Source: Buttiauxella agrestis ATCC 33320 (GTDB taxonomy: Bacteria; Pseudomonadota; Gammaproteobacteria; Enterobacterales; Enterobacteriaceae). Taken from it: a stretch of DNA of 64,000 nt. The notes beneath the pieces are model-generated. The model was not told the DNA's origin. It saw only the letters and a list, made by a program, of their open reading frames with translations, and made no database searches. The stretch covers positions 1-64,000 of the forward strand of contig NZ_JMPI01000013.1 of NCBI RefSeq assembly GCF_000735355.1, in the 5' to 3' direction. Positions 40,384 to 54,259 of the stretch are shown in pieces. Each line of letters starts with the position of its first letter. The first letter of the stretch is position 1. The position numbers and the translations under genes were made by a program.

Positions 40384-41148
40384 ACCAATCCCATTGGTTT
40401 GCAATAACGTCAGGCTAAACCCCATCACTGCCATACCGCAAAGCACGCCATAACTCGGGTTGTTGTGCGGGTCTATTTCTTTGGCAAGCGGCATCAGTTC
40501 ATCCACCGACAGCGCAACCATAATACCTGCCACGGCGGCCATAATGGCAGCCATAAGAACCGGCGAAACCATCGGGCCTAAAATCAACCAGGCCAGCACA
40601 CCACCCAGGATTTCGGCAAGTCCTGAAATCCCCGCCCAAAAAATAGCTTTTCGTTTCGAGCCGGTAGCCGCGTAAACCGGGCCTGCAACGGCTAAACCTT
40701 CAGGAATGTTATGCAACGCTACGGCAAGTGCTATCCCCATTCCTAATTCCAGATTGCTGCTGGCCGTCACGAAAGTTGCAACGCCTTCCGGGAAGTTATG
40801 CAAACTAATGCCGAGTGTCAGCAACAGCGCCGTGCGACGCAAATTGCGAGGCTGCGGTTTGCTGTCCATTAAATCTTGCGGATGTGCATGGGGCAGGGCA
40901 CGGTCAAGGGCGAAATAGCCCAACAGGCCCACCATGAACATACCGTAGCCCAACACAGGCGACATTCCTTCGGTGTGAAGCGCGGCAGGCAGCATCTCCA
41001 TCAGCGAGATAAGCAGCATTATGCCGGCTGCAAAACCGAGGGAAAATGCCAGCACACGGTTTGATGGCTTCTGGCCAAGCACGCCAAGAAAAGCGCCTAT
41101 GAAAGTGGCTCCCCCGGCTAATAGGGTCAGGATCAAGGGTACTGACAT
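40381..41148 (-). CDS. zupT: ZIP-family zinc/divalent metal transporter ZupT
   Basis: A 255-residue inner-membrane ZIP transporter for Zn(II), with known activity towards Fe, Co and Mn in E. coli. Eight TM segments are expected. The metal-binding TM4-TM5 signatures are [14 protein letters not shown] (near residues 117-130) and [16 protein letters not shown] (near 146-161). The His-rich loop HAHPQD follows TM3. The start has a good Shine-Dalgarno (AAAAGGAGTGATAA). A Fur-like box lies 15 bases upstream on the promoter side, and ygiD is divergent. Confidence 0.97.
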   Translation of the reverse strand: MSVPLILTLLAGGATFIGAFLGVLGQKPSNRVLAFSLGFAAGIMLLISLMEMLPAALHTEGMSPVLGYGMFMVGLLGYFALDRALPHAHPQDLMDSKPQPRNLRRTALLLTLGISLHNFPEGVATFVTASSNLELGMGIALAVALHNIPEGLAVAGPVYAATGSKRKAIFWAGISGLAEILGGVLAWLILGPMVSPVLMAAIMAAVAGIMVALSVDELMPLAKEIDPHNNPSYGVLCGMAVMGFSLTLLQTNGIG

Positions 41149-41162
41149 TTATCACTCCTTTT

Positions 41163-41181
41163 GATAATGATTCTCATTCAT
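41163..41181. promoter_or_regulatory. Fur-like box in the zupT promoter region
   Basis: GATAATGATTCTCATTCAT matches the 19-bp Fur consensus GATAATGATAATCATTATC at 14 positions, including the first nine. It lies between zupT (start 41148, minus) and ygiD (start 41348, plus), nearer zupT. Confidence 0.65.
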
Positions 41182-41347
41182 ATTAATGGGCGACGTGATA
41201 AAAATCGAGAGCCAGTTGAGAAGCTTTACACATCGCTTACATTCAAATTTCCTGAAGATCTTCATCATGCTTATCTGAGTTCTTCATAACGCAAAAACGC
41301 GTACTGTAGTTTTCATAAACTGAATGACCTGATTAAAGGACACCACC

Positions 41348-42136
41348 ATGACAACTCAACGAATGCCTGCGCTGTTCCTCGGACATGGTAGCCCAATGAA
41401 CGTGCTGGAAGATAACCAATATACCCAGGCATGGCGCCATTTGGGAGAGACCTTACCGCGCCCGAAAGCAATTGTGGTGGTATCTGCGCACTGGTTCACT
41501 AAAGGCACGGGTGTTACGGCAATGGAAACGCCAAAAACCATCCATGATTTCGGTGGTTTCCCGCAGGCTCTCTACGATACTCATTATCCGGCACCCGGTT
41601 CGCCTGAGCTTGCCCAGCAGTTAGTCGACTTACTGGCTCCTGTTCCGGTCATGCAGGATAAAGAAGCCTGGGGATTTGACCATGGCTCCTGGGGCGTGCT
41701 GATAAAAATGTACCCGAATGCTGATATTCCCATGGTGCAGCTCAGTATCGACAGCACGAAACCAGCCGCATGGCATTTTGAAATAGGCCGCAAGCTGGCG
41801 ACGCTGCGCGATCAGGGCATTATGCTGATTGCCAGTGGCAACGTGGTTCATAACCTGCGCACTGCACGCTGGCACGGTGAAAATACGCCGTATCCCTGGG
41901 CTGAGTCGTTTAACCAGTACGTGAAAGATAATCTCACATGGCTTGGGCCAGTCGCTGAACACCCGTTGGTGAACTATCTCCAGCATGAAGGCGGCTCGTT
42001 ATCAAACCCAACAGCCGATCACTACTTGCCGTTGTTGTATGTCCTGGGGGCGTGGGATGGCAAAGAGCCGATTACGCTGCCGACAGACGGTATTGAGATG
42101 GGATCGTTAAGTATGCTTTCAGTTCAGATAGGGTAG
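41348..42136 (+). CDS. ygiD: 4,5-DOPA-extradiol-dioxygenase YgiD
   Basis: A 262-residue class III extradiol ring-cleavage dioxygenase. The E. coli homologue cleaves L-DOPA, but its physiological substrate is unclear. Metal ligands are visible in LFLGHGSPMN (His14), SAHWF (His near 49), and FDHGSWGVL (His near 113), together with NVVHNLR near 173-179. It is divergent from zupT, which is its neighbour in E. coli too, and converges with ygiC over a long palindromic hairpin. Confidence 0.95.
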   Translation: MTTQRMPALFLGHGSPMNVLEDNQYTQAWRHLGETLPRPKAIVVVSAHWFTKGTGVTAMETPKTIHDFGGFPQALYDTHYPAPGSPELAQQLVDLLAPVPVMQDKEAWGFDHGSWGVLIKMYPNADIPMVQLSIDSTKPAAWHFEIGRKLATLRDQGIMLIASGNVVHNLRTARWHGENTPYPWAESFNQYVKDNLTWLGPVAEHPLVNYLQHEGGSLSNPTADHYLPLLYVLGAWDGKEPITLPTDGIEMGSLSMLSVQIG

Positions 42137-42165
42137 TTAAAGGCGCGAATTTCGCGCCTTTAACT
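42135..42165. terminator. Palindromic bidirectional terminator between ygiD and ygiC
   Basis: A perfect 15-bp inverted repeat AGTTAAAGGCGCGAA / TTCGCGCCTTTAACT around a single central T. Its left edge overlaps the ygiD stop. Confidence 0.8.
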
Positions 42166-42167
42166 TA

Positions 42168-43328
42168 TTACTCTACAAACACATGCGGATAGAAACGTGA
42201 TAGATCCTGAGTGATTAATTCTCGATCTTCACGAATGCCGATCCCCGCCGGTTGATCGTTGATGAGCCAGCTTCCGATCAGCACATAACTATCGCCGAAT
42301 TTAGGCAACTGATAGAACTGCTGGACGATCATGCCTTCTTCGCCGTATGGGCCATCGACACGGGCAATTTCTTCGCCGTTTTCGATGATCTTCACATTTG
42401 CACCTTCGCGAGAGAAGATAGGCTTCACGACATACTTATCCATCTGCGGATAGTTATCTTCGGCGAAATAAGCAGGCAGCAAGTTGGGATGGTCCGGGAA
42501 CATTTCCCACAGCATTGGCAGTAATGCTTTGTTGGAGATAATGCTCTTCCAGGCAGGTTCCAGCCAGCGAACACCAGCATCTTCGAGTTTGGTGGAGAAC
42601 ATCTCACGCAGCATGAATTCCCACGGATAGAGCTTGAACAGGTTACTGATAACCTGATCCTGCAAATCCGTGAACTGGCCTTTCTCGCCTAAACCGATGT
42701 CTTCCATGTAGACGAATTCGCTCGCCACTTCTGCTTCGGCTGCGCAGTCTTGCAAATACTGGACGGTGCCGCGATCTTCTACGGTGTCCTGGCAGCAGGC
42801 AAAATGCACCAGATTAAAGCCGTGCTGTTGTTTTAACTCAGCAAAACGCTCGATCAGCTTTTCTTGCAGGCTGTTGAACTGATCGCTTCCCGCCGGGAGA
42901 TTCCCAGCCTGAACCTGATCTTCAAGCCAGATCCACTGGAAGAATGCCGCTTCATACAAAGAGGTTGGCGTATCGGCGTTATTTTCCAGAAGTTTAGGTT
43001 CGCCCACGCCATCCCACGCGATATCAAGACGCGAGTAAAGTGATGGCTGCTGGGTACGCCATGACTGGCGCACAAACTCCCAGGTGTGTTTAGGGATGCG
43101 GAATTTAGCCAGCAGCTCATCACTACTCACGACTTTTTCGACAACCTTCAGACACATTTGATGCAGTTCAGCAGTTACTTCTTCCAGGCGTTCAACCTGT
43201 GGAAGCGTCAGCTGGTAATAAGCGTCTTCACACCAGTACGGCTCGCCATACATGGTGTGGAAGTTGAAACCGTATTCTGTGGCTTTCTCGCGCCAGTCCG
43301 GGCGCTCAGTAATCGCAATTCTTTCCAT
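42168..43328 (-). CDS. ygiC: Glutathionylspermidine synthase-like ATP-grasp protein YgiC
   Basis: A 386-residue protein of the GSP_synth family, which has the ATP-grasp domain of glutathionylspermidine synthetase without the amidase half. It has [20 protein letters not shown] at the start, [20 protein letters not shown] near residues 114-133, and the nucleotide-binding [14 protein letters not shown] near 301-314. The E. coli homologue has no demonstrated activity. It follows ygiB after six bases, so the two form a unit downstream of tolC, on the same strand. Confidence 0.94.
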   Translation of the reverse strand: MERIAITERPDWREKATEYGFNFHTMYGEPYWCEDAYYQLTLPQVERLEEVTAELHQMCLKVVEKVVSSDELLAKFRIPKHTWEFVRQSWRTQQPSLYSRLDIAWDGVGEPKLLENNADTPTSLYEAAFFQWIWLEDQVQAGNLPAGSDQFNSLQEKLIERFAELKQQHGFNLVHFACCQDTVEDRGTVQYLQDCAAEAEVASEFVYMEDIGLGEKGQFTDLQDQVISNLFKLYPWEFMLREMFSTKLEDAGVRWLEPAWKSIISNKALLPMLWEMFPDHPNLLPAYFAEDNYPQMDKYVVKPIFSREGANVKIIENGEEIARVDGPYGEEGMIVQQFYQLPKFGDSYVLIGSWLINDQPAGIGIREDRELITQDLSRFYPHVFVE

Positions 43329-43334
43329 AATTTC

Positions 43335-44009
43335 TTAGCCACCCATGGAGCGAGAAGAACCTGTTGCGCTGCTGCTGCGTTGCATCGTCGATTGTTTCGC
43401 TACGGAGTCACCAAAACCGCCACGAGTCACTGTGCTGGTGGTCGCAGGTTTTGGTGCCATCGCTGTTTTAGGGACGGTCGCGGTGCGGCCTGGCGTTGCT
43501 GCACCATAGCTCTTGCCGCTGGCATCAGCATATTTGCCGTAAGCCGGACTTGCCGGGTTTTTGGAGGTGAACAGAGGTTGCTGTGCAAAGCCTGCACCGC
43601 CGCCCATCAGGCGACCCATCATGTAACCTGCCATTAACGGCATCCAGAAACTGCCGCTTTGCTGCGGCTGTGCCTGAGCTTGCTCACCCGCCATGCTCGC
43701 TTGAGCTGGAGCCTGCTGACATTGGCCTTCGCCAAACTCAGCGATACATTCTTCGCGCGATGCATATTTAGGAGCAGTACGTTCTGCTTCTTTCACTGCG
43801 TTATTAAACGCGGTTGTACATTCGGCACTTTTGCCTGGATTGGCTTGTGAGCAGTCATCCGCATTTTGATACATGGAGACTGTTTCGTCATTTTGTTCGC
43901 AACCGGCAAGCATAAACACTGCGGTAACTGCCAGTGCGACCGGCGTCAAATGGCGTGCGTTCCAGCTTTTGCGGAACGATGCGTGATTTATGATTTTTGT
44001 CCGTTTCAT
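43335..44009 (-). CDS. ygiB: DUF1190 lipoprotein-like protein YgiB
   Basis: A 224-residue protein with a long signal-like N-terminus ending in a lipobox LAGC (Cys37), so probably a lipoprotein. The next part has several Cys residues ([20 protein letters not shown]). A Met/Gly-rich stretch ([20 protein letters not shown]) lies near residues 128-147, and a Thr/Ser/Arg-rich tail ends SSRSMGG. It belongs to the YgiB/DUF1190 family of enterobacteria, without a known function. It is followed at once by ygiC. Confidence 0.92.
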   Translation of the reverse strand: MKRTKIINHASFRKSWNARHLTPVALAVTAVFMLAGCEQNDETVSMYQNADDCSQANPGKSAECTTAFNNAVKEAERTAPKYASREECIAEFGEGQCQQAPAQASMAGEQAQAQPQQSGSFWMPLMAGYMMGRLMGGGAGFAQQPLFTSKNPASPAYGKYADASGKSYGAATPGRTATVPKTAMAPKPATTSTVTRGGFGDSVAKQSTMQRSSSATGSSRSMGG

Positions 44010-44135
44010 TATTCTGTCCTGAGCCCAGTGGTTATGGTGCTTAGAATAGGGGATGAATGGTTGAAATTAAAGCGATGACGGCCGTTTGGAGGGAGATCTT
44101 TACTTTGCCTTACGTTCGAGTGCGTAAGTTGTGAT

Positions 44136-44157
44136 GGGGGCATGTTGTCATGCCCCC
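44136..44157 (-). terminator. Stem-loop just beyond the tolC stop
   Basis: GGGGGCATG-TTGT-CATGCCCCC is a perfect 9-bp stem 12 bases past the tolC stop, but no T-run follows on the minus strand. It may be an mRNA 3' stabiliser or a weak terminator before ygiB. Confidence 0.5.
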
Positions 44158-44168
44158 GAGAACTATGA

Positions 44169-45662
44169 TCAGTTAGCGAATGGGTTAGCTGATTTTTTGC
44201 TTGTTGCTGAAGCTGGAGTCGCTTTTGCAGGCGTCGCAGTCTCAGTGGTCGCTGCTGTGTCAGCAGTATAACCATCAGCGCGCGCATTCTGGTCTGGTGT
44301 TTCTGGAGCAACACTTTCAGCTGTTGTTGGCACTGGTTTACCCAGCGTTCCGTTCAACGCAACAAGGTCCTGTTCGTTAAGCGTACCCAATGCGGCCTTA
44401 ATGTTCAGCTGGTTGATCAGGTAGTTATAACGAGCGCTGGAGAGCTGCTGTTTTGCGTTATACAGCGTAGTGGTCGCATCCAACACATCAACGATGGTAC
44501 GTGTACCCACGGAATAGCCTGCTTCAGAGGCATCTAAAGAACTTTGTGCAGAGACAACCGCTTGTTTGTAAGCGTTGATAGTACTGATAGACGCGTTCAC
44601 GTTGTTAAACGAAGAACGAACCGTTTGCACCACGCTACGGTGTGCGCTTTCCAGTTGCTCACTCGCACCAACAAAGTTGTATTGCGCTTGTTTCACCTGG
44701 GAAGTCACCGAACCGCCGCTATACAGTGGCAGCGAGAAGTTCAGGCCGATTTTATTCTGGCCAATGTTGCTGTCGTTATATGCCTGGCTGCTAGTGGTGG
44801 TTTTAGAACCACTATAAGTGGTATCAGATACGCCTGTAGAAGCGGTTAAACCCACGGTTGGCATATGGCCGGTTTCTGCGTAGCGGATTTGCTCGCGAGC
44901 TAAGTCTTGAGACAGACGAGCTTGCAGCAAGGCCAGGTTACGCTTTTCTGCTTCTTTCAGCAGATTATTCACCGCATCAGGCTTATTGGTTTTGAAGCCA
45001 TCAACATTGAGCGAAGCCAGAGACGGATAGTAGTTACCCGTCACCTGGCGCAGCGTTTCTACTGAGTTATCCAGGTTGTTACGCGCAGTCACTTCGTCTG
45101 CTAATACGCTATCGTATTGCGCACGGGCGTTCTGCACGTCGGTAATAGCAACCAGGCCAACGTTAAAGCGTTGAGTCGTTTGGTCTAACTGGCGGTAAAT
45201 AGCCTGCTTCTGCGCTTCAGTGAAGGACAGTGCATCAATGGCGCTCAGCACATTAAAATAGGCCGTCGCAGTATTCAGAATCAGCGTTTGTTGATCGGTC
45301 TGATAAGTGACGTCTTGAATACCGGCAGATTTTTCTTGTAGGGTCAGCGCACGCCATTTCGACATATCAAAAATGGTTTGCGTCAACTGCAAAGAGCCAC
45401 TGGTTTGGCTGGAGTCGATGCCATTCGAATCATTGAAACCATTGGTGTATTCATAATCGGCACCAAGGCCGAGCTGCGGCAGTAATGGGCTGCGTGCTTC
45501 GTTAATTTTTTCGAATGCGGCATCACGGTCAGCAGCGGATTTACGTAGGTCCGGGTTGCTTACACGTGCCTGCTGATAAACCTGCATCAGGTTTTCTGCC
45601 TGGCTCATGGCACTGAAACCCGTTAGGCTCAGACCGATAAGAATTGGGAGCAGTTTCTTCAT
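44169..45662 (-). CDS. tolC: Outer membrane channel TolC
   Basis: A 497-residue outer membrane exit duct for AcrAB-type drug pumps and type I secretion. The signal peptide (MKKLLPILIGLSLTGFSAMSQA) is followed by mature ENLMQVYQQA. The two OEP repeats are visible in the pairs of long helices and the repeated NARAQYDSVLADEVTARNNL / KQAVVSAQSSLDASEAGYSVGT type segments. The C-terminal tail after about 450 is variable and Ala/Thr-rich. I chose ATG at 45662 over an ATG two codons upstream because AAGGAA is then properly spaced. The promoter region is shared with the divergent nudF. Confidence 0.98.
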   Translation of the reverse strand: MKKLLPILIGLSLTGFSAMSQAENLMQVYQQARVSNPDLRKSAADRDAAFEKINEARSPLLPQLGLGADYEYTNGFNDSNGIDSSQTSGSLQLTQTIFDMSKWRALTLQEKSAGIQDVTYQTDQQTLILNTATAYFNVLSAIDALSFTEAQKQAIYRQLDQTTQRFNVGLVAITDVQNARAQYDSVLADEVTARNNLDNSVETLRQVTGNYYPSLASLNVDGFKTNKPDAVNNLLKEAEKRNLALLQARLSQDLAREQIRYAETGHMPTVGLTASTGVSDTTYSGSKTTTSSQAYNDSNIGQNKIGLNFSLPLYSGGSVTSQVKQAQYNFVGASEQLESAHRSVVQTVRSSFNNVNASISTINAYKQAVVSAQSSLDASEAGYSVGTRTIVDVLDATTTLYNAKQQLSSARYNYLINQLNIKAALGTLNEQDLVALNGTLGKPVPTTAESVAPETPDQNARADGYTADTAATTETATPAKATPASATSKKSANPFAN

Positions 45663-45874
45663 TTGCATTCCTTGTTGTGAAGCAGAATATTGTTTGTTAG
45701 CGCTGACAAGAGCCGAAAATGATCGCCGATTCTAGCAGAGTCTGCCAGCTGGGCTGCTTGGCGTAATGTGCCATCTGCCCTTAATTTTCATCAATCTACC
45801 ACATAGCAAATGAAACGGCAGTCAAACTGGCTTGAAATTACGCACTCGTGACCATAAAAAATCAGGAAATTACT

Positions 45875-46507
45875 ATGACTGAGCAAAACCCTCAACTTGT
45901 CACGTTAGGGAAAAACGATGTTGAAATTATTGCACGGGAAACGCTTTATAGCGGTTTTTTTTCGTTGGATCTTTATCGATTCCGCCATCGCTTGTTTAAT
46001 GGCGAAATGAGTGGTGAAGTCCGACGTGAAATTTTAGAACGCGGTCATGCCGCAGTGCTGCTACCCTATGACCCTGTGCGAGACGAAGTTGTATTGATAC
46101 AACAGATTCGGATTGCAGCGTATGACACCAGCGAAAGCCCATGGTTACTGGAGCTGGTGGCCGGAATGATTGAAGAAGGTGAAAGCGTCGAAGACGTTGC
46201 GCGCCGTGAGGCCGTAGAAGAAGCCGGGCTGTCTGTTGGTCGTACAAAACCGGTTATTAACTACCTGGCAAGCCCGGGCGGCACCAGCGAACGTTTATCT
46301 ATTCTCGTTGGGGAAGTCGATTCGACAACCGCTACGGGCATACATGGTCTGGCAGATGAAAACGAAGATATTCGGGTTCATGTCGTGAGCCGGGAACAGG
46401 CTTATCAGTTAGTAGAAGAAGGGAAAATCGACAACGCGGCTTCAGTCATCGCACTGCTTTGGCTGCAATTGCATCATAAGAAATTAAGAGAAGAGTGGAA
46501 GAAATAA
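45875..46507 (+). CDS. nudF: ADP-ribose diphosphatase NudF
   Basis: A 210-residue Nudix hydrolase that splits ADP-ribose to AMP and ribose 5-phosphate. The Nudix box is present in [23 protein letters not shown], with REAVEEAG at its core. The part before it starts [21 protein letters not shown] chose ATG at 45875 because it follows the Shine-Dalgarno AGGAAATT; a GTG at 45848 is in frame but poorly placed. First gene of the nudF-yqiB-cpdA-yqiA-parE unit, in the E. coli order. Confidence 0.96.
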   Translation: MTEQNPQLVTLGKNDVEIIARETLYSGFFSLDLYRFRHRLFNGEMSGEVRREILERGHAAVLLPYDPVRDEVVLIQQIRIAAYDTSESPWLLELVAGMIEEGESVEDVARREAVEEAGLSVGRTKPVINYLASPGGTSERLSILVGEVDSTTATGIHGLADENEDIRVHVVSREQAYQLVEEGKIDNAASVIALLWLQLHHKKLREEWKK

Positions 46508-46509
46508 AC

Positions 46510-46932
46510 ATGAAGCGCTACACACCTGACTTCCCTGAAATGATGCGCCTGTGCGAAACCAATTTTGCGCAACTTCGACGCCTGCTTCCTCGTCTTGACG
46601 AGGTGGGAGAAAAGGTCACTTATCAGGTCAGTAGCGCCCAGTATCGGCTCACCATTCTTGAGTCGACTCGTTACACAACGCTTGTGCAAATTGAACAAAC
46701 CGTCCCGGCGATAAGCTACTGGAGCCTGCCGTCAATGTCCGTCAGGCTTTATCATGACGCTATGGTCGCGGAAGTGTGTTCAAGTCAGCAGATCTTTCGT
46801 TTCAAAGCACGTTATGATTATCCTAATAAAAAGTTGCATCAACGCGACGAAAAGCATCAAATTAACCAGTTTCTGGCCGATTGGCTGCGGTATTGTTTAG
46901 CGCATGGAGCGATGGCGGTTCCGGTTTGTTAG
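46510..46932 (+). CDS. yqiB: DUF1249 family protein YqiB
   Basis: A 140-residue cytoplasmic protein of the DUF1249 family, full length against E. coli YqiB. The middle and C-terminus are highly conserved ([20 protein letters not shown] and the [20 protein letters not shown] helix). No catalytic motif recognised. It starts three bases after the nudF stop; ATG at 46510 gives the family N-terminus [12 protein letters not shown]. Confidence 0.94.
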   Translation: MKRYTPDFPEMMRLCETNFAQLRRLLPRLDEVGEKVTYQVSSAQYRLTILESTRYTTLVQIEQTVPAISYWSLPSMSVRLYHDAMVAEVCSSQQIFRFKARYDYPNKKLHQRDEKHQINQFLADWLRYCLAHGAMAVPVC

Positions 46933-46957
46933 TGAGGGTGAAACCTAAGGACACCAT

Positions 46958-47785
46958 TTGGAAAGCCTGTTAAATCTTCCTGTGGCCGGTGGGGGCCAGA
47001 TCAGGATCTTGCAAATTACAGATACCCACCTGTTCTCTGGAAAGGACGAAACGCTGCTTGGTATCAATACCTGGATGAGCTATCAGGCGGTAATTGACGC
47101 CATCCTCGCCGAGCAGCGTCATTATGATCTTATTGTTGCCACTGGGGATTTAGCCCAGGATCACAGCGCGGAAGCCTACCAACATTTTGTTGAAGGCATT
47201 GCGGAGATTCCTGCGCCCTGTGTTTGGTTGCCGGGCAATCATGATTTCCAACCCGCGATGTTCAGCTCGTTGCTGGAAGCGGGAATTTCACCTGCGAAAC
47301 AGGTTTTCCTCGGGGATAACTGGCAGATTCTGATGCTCGACAGCCAGGTCTTTGGGGTTCCGCATGGTGAACTGAGCGATTATCAGCTCGACTGGCTGGA
47401 GCGTAAGCTCGCCGGATCGCCTGAGCGGCATACCCTCTTACTTTTGCATCACCACCCGGTTCCGGCAGGCTGTAGCTGGCTGGATCAACACAGCCTGCGT
47501 AACGCCGCAGAGTTGGATAACGTGCTGCAGAAATTCCCGAAAGTGAAAACGTTGGTGTGTGGTCACATTCACCAGGAGTTAGATCTCGACTGGAATGGCC
47601 GCCGGATGCTGGCAACGCCGTCTACATGCGTCCAGTTTAAGCCGCATTGCGCGAACTTCACCCTCGACACCATTGAGCCAGGTTGGCGCTGGCTTGAACT
47701 TCATCCAAACGGTGAGGTGACTACTGAGGTTTGCCGCCTGAAAGGAGCGGTATTTAACCCTGATACCGCTTCAGAAGGGTATTGA
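46958..47785 (+). CDS. cpdA: 3',5'-cyclic-AMP phosphodiesterase CpdA
   Basis: A 275-residue class III cAMP phosphodiesterase with a calcineurin-like metallophosphoesterase fold; it lowers cAMP and so CRP activity. Metal-site motifs are ITDTHLF (residues 20-26), GDLAQDHSA (near 63-71), GNHDF (near 94-98), HHHPVPAG (near 163-170) and GHIHQELD (near 205). The start codon is TTG, after the Shine-Dalgarno AAGGAC; the E. coli family start MESLL is reproduced only by this TTG. The stop overlaps the yqiA start by one base (TGATG). Confidence 0.95.
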   Translation: MESLLNLPVAGGGQIRILQITDTHLFSGKDETLLGINTWMSYQAVIDAILAEQRHYDLIVATGDLAQDHSAEAYQHFVEGIAEIPAPCVWLPGNHDFQPAMFSSLLEAGISPAKQVFLGDNWQILMLDSQVFGVPHGELSDYQLDWLERKLAGSPERHTLLLLHHHPVPAGCSWLDQHSLRNAAELDNVLQKFPKVKTLVCGHIHQELDLDWNGRRMLATPSTCVQFKPHCANFTLDTIEPGWRWLELHPNGEVTTEVCRLKGAVFNPDTASEGY

Positions 47786-48360
47786 TGTCTACGCTACTTT
47801 ATCTCCACGGCTTCAACAGTTCGCCGCGTTCAGCCAAAGCCACCAGCTTTAAAGCGTGGCTTGCGCACCATCACCCGCATATCAACATGGTGATACCGGA
47901 ACTCCCGCCGTATCCTGCCGATGCAGCAGAACTGCTGGAGTCGTTAGTGCTGGAACACGGCGGTGAGCCGCTGGGCGTTGTCGGTTCCTCTTTGGGGGGC
48001 TATTACGCCACCTGGCTGTCGCAATGTTTCATGCTGCCAGCGGTTGTGGTCAACCCGGCAGTACGGCCTTTTGAATTGCTGGTCGATTATCTCGGCACCA
48101 ACGAGAACCCCTACACCGGGCAGCAATATGTGCTAGAGTCACGCCATATTTACGATCTTAAAGTCATGCAAGTGGACCCGTTAGAAGCGCCAGATCTCAT
48201 CTGGTTATTGCAACAAACGGGTGACGAAGTGCTTGATTATCGCCAGGCGGTGGCATACTACACCCCCTGTCGCCAGACGGTAGAATCCGGTGGCAATCAC
48301 GCCTTTGTAGGCTTCGAAGATTATTTCACACAGATAGTCGACTTCCTTGGCCTGCACTGA
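47785..48360 (+). CDS. yqiA: Esterase YqiA (alpha/beta hydrolase)
   Basis: A 191-residue alpha/beta hydrolase with esterase activity on short acyl and CoA esters in E. coli. It has the oxyanion region [15 protein letters not shown], the nucleophile elbow GSSLGG near residues 73-78 and a C-terminal catalytic His in GGNHAF near 170-175. I chose ATG at 47785, which overlaps the cpdA stop, over the TTG one codon earlier. It lies 44 bases before parE. Confidence 0.95.
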   Translation: MSTLLYLHGFNSSPRSAKATSFKAWLAHHHPHINMVIPELPPYPADAAELLESLVLEHGGEPLGVVGSSLGGYYATWLSQCFMLPAVVVNPAVRPFELLVDYLGTNENPYTGQQYVLESRHIYDLKVMQVDPLEAPDLIWLLQQTGDEVLDYRQAVAYYTPCRQTVESGGNHAFVGFEDYFTQIVDFLGLH

Positions 48361-48401
48361 GGCCTGATGTCGGATTCTTGTTTCGCAATCTGAACGAATA
48401 A

Positions 48402-50300
<1,899 letters not shown>

Positions 50301-50321
50301 TCATCGCTCTCGGAAATCAGG

Positions 50322-50356
50322 ATCAACGGCTGCAAAGCGTTGATCCTTTTTTTTGC
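50322..50356 (+). terminator. Intrinsic terminator after parE
   Basis: GGATCAACG-GCTGCAAAG-CGTTGATCC followed by T8: a 9-bp stem with a long T-run. Confidence 0.9.
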
Positions 50357-50420
50357 CTGAAGTTCTTTCTCCCCCGCGTTATGACTCCCTTCACATTTTT
50401 CCTGATTGTCGCTTGAAATA

Positions 50421-50463
50421 GTAATACTCCATCCGTTATTCTTTTTTGGAGTTAAACTTCATT
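50421..50463 (+). promoter_or_regulatory. Probable RpiR-family operator upstream of nanE
   Basis: GGAGTTAAACTTC (50448-50460) is repeated almost exactly before the lyase gene (55234-55245). A weaker inverted half GTAATACTCC lies at 50421-50430. It is 23-38 bases before the nanE ATG, over the expected promoter or initial transcribed region, so repression by the locally encoded RpiR protein with release by a sialic acid intermediate is likely. Confidence 0.65.
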
Positions 50464-50485
50464 TTGATGTGAAAGGCGGAGCAGA

Positions 50486-51166
50486 ATGTCACTACTAGCA
50501 AAATTAGATAACAGCGTGCGTGAATGTGGCGGACTTATTGTCTCTTGCCAGCCAGTTCCAGGCAGTCCGATGGACCGCCCTGAAATTGTGGCTGCAATGG
50601 CGCAGGCTGCGGTGAATGCAGGTGCCGTCGCCGTTCGCATTGAAGGCATCGAAAATCTCAATGCGGTGCGCCCGCTGATTGCTGTTCCCATCATCGGCAT
50701 TATCAAACGCGACCTGGAGGACTCTGCTGTACGTATCACGCCTTTCTTGCAGGATGTGGATGCTCTAGCGAAAGCGGGGGCGGATATTATTGCGTTTGAT
50801 GCCACTTTCCGCCCGCGCCCGGTGGCTATCGACGAACTCATTGCGCGTATTCACCACCACGGTTTACTCGCGATGGCAGATAGCTCAACGGTTGAAGAGG
50901 GGCTGAATTGCCAGCATCAAGGCGTTGAAATCATTGGTACTACCATGTCTGGCTACACCAGCGCGGTGACGCCACACGAACCCGATTTGGTGATGGTGTC
51001 TGAACTGAGCAACGCAGGCTGCCGCGTGATTGCAGAAGGACGCTACAACTCCCCCGAACTGGCCGCCCAGGCTATTGACCACGGTGCATGGGCTGTGACC
51101 GTCGGTTCTGCCATCACGCGTATTGAACATATTTGCCATTGGTTCAGTGATGCCGTTAAGCGCTAA
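50486..51166 (+). CDS. nanE: N-acetylmannosamine-6-phosphate 2-epimerase NanE
   Basis: A 226-residue TIM-barrel epimerase that converts ManNAc-6-P to GlcNAc-6-P in sialic acid catabolism. Features seen: [20 protein letters not shown] (near 15-34), the catalytic lysine region IIGIIKRDL near residues 71-79, [10 protein letters not shown] near 110-119, and the phosphate-binding [13 protein letters not shown] and [13 protein letters not shown] near the C-terminus. Length is normal (E. coli 229 aa). It is the first gene after the shared operator and precedes nanK by 13 bases. Confidence 0.95.
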   Translation: MSLLAKLDNSVRECGGLIVSCQPVPGSPMDRPEIVAAMAQAAVNAGAVAVRIEGIENLNAVRPLIAVPIIGIIKRDLEDSAVRITPFLQDVDALAKAGADIIAFDATFRPRPVAIDELIARIHHHGLLAMADSSTVEEGLNCQHQGVEIIGTTMSGYTSAVTPHEPDLVMVSELSNAGCRVIAEGRYNSPELAAQAIDHGAWAVTVGSAITRIEHICHWFSDAVKR

Positions 51167-51179
51167 ACCGGAGAAAACA

Positions 51180-52055
51180 ATGAACACACTTGCCATTGAT
51201 ATCGGCGGCACCAAACTGGCTGCGGCAATCATTAATTCAGCTCTGGAAATATCGCAGCACATGGAAATCCCAACGCCTGCGAACGCGGAACCACAAGCGC
51301 TGGAGCAGGCATTAGCGCAATTAGTTGAGGCTTATCAAGGGAAAGCGCAGCGTGTGGCGGTGGCATCAACCGGTATCATTGATAAGGGCATTCTCACTGC
51401 GCTGAACCCAGATAACCTTGGCGGGCTGAACCATTTCCCATTGCAGGCCATTGTAGAAAAATATACCGGCCTGCCGTGCGTTGTGCTCAACGATGCCCAA
51501 GCCGCCGCGTGGGCTGAATATTGTCATTTGTCGGCACAATTCAAACACGTCACGTTTATCACCGTTTCTACAGGAGTCGGTGGCGGCATCGTCATCAATG
51601 GCGAGTTATTAATCGGTCCACATGCCTTTGCAGGTCATATCGGCCACATTCAGGCCGATCCGAATGGCCCACGTTGTGGATGCGGGCGCGTGGGTTGTGT
51701 TGAAGCTATTGCTTCCGGGCGTGCCATCGCGGCGGGAGCCACTCAAGAACTCGAGGGTAAAAATGCCCGCGAAATTTTTGCTCAGGCTCTATCGGGCAAC
51801 TTACAGGCACAACAGCGAGTCGCGCGCTCGGCGCAGGCCATCTGCCAGTTAATCGCCAATATTAAAGCGCTACTCGACACCGAATGTATCGTGCTCGGCG
51901 GAAGTGTGGGTCTGGCGAAGGGTTATCGCCAGCAGGTTGAACATCAGCTCGCACAACTTCCGCAGGCATTTCAGGTTCCCGTTTACTCCGCGCATTATCA
52001 ACACGATGCAGGGTTAATGGGGGCCGCACTCTGGTCAGAACATCTCGTCATCTGA
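51180..52055 (+). CDS. nanK: N-acetylmannosamine kinase NanK (ROK family)
   Basis: A 291-residue sugar kinase of the ROK family that phosphorylates ManNAc at C6 before epimerisation by NanE. The phosphate-1 loop DIGGTKLAAAI is at residues 6-16; the catalytic-base segment is VVLNDAQAAAWAE (Asp near 105); the ROK zinc motif CGCGRVGCVE lies near 165-174 after HIGHIQADP. I chose ATG at 51180 because GGAGAAAACA precedes it and it starts the family N-terminus; the open frame reaches back over the nanE stop. Confidence 0.95.
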   Translation: MNTLAIDIGGTKLAAAIINSALEISQHMEIPTPANAEPQALEQALAQLVEAYQGKAQRVAVASTGIIDKGILTALNPDNLGGLNHFPLQAIVEKYTGLPCVVLNDAQAAAWAEYCHLSAQFKHVTFITVSTGVGGGIVINGELLIGPHAFAGHIGHIQADPNGPRCGCGRVGCVEAIASGRAIAAGATQELEGKNAREIFAQALSGNLQAQQRVARSAQAICQLIANIKALLDTECIVLGGSVGLAKGYRQQVEHQLAQLPQAFQVPVYSAHYQHDAGLMGAALWSEHLVI

Positions 52056-52125
52056 AGATTTATAAATTAATAAATTCAGATAGATACCTCATCCCTACAA
52101 TAACCATAAGCAGGAAAGTGCCATC

Positions 52126-54101
<1,976 letters not shown>

Positions 54102-54135
54102 TAAAATGAGTTAACAAACCTGTTTTTCTTTGACG

Positions 54136-54179
54136 GCGCGATGCGGCATACCCCCTATGCTGACATCGCGCTTTTTTTA
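54136..54179 (+). terminator. Intrinsic terminator after nanQ
   Basis: The stem GCGCGATG / CATCGCGC encloses a second inverted pair (GCATA/TATGC), and T7 follows. It separates the nan operon from the regulator gene. Confidence 0.85.
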
Positions 54180-54259
54180 CCGCCACAGACTTGCTACGCT
54201 TTGACCCATTCGATATTGCAGGCTTTTTGCCACCTTTCGCCCTACAGAGCAGGAAATTT

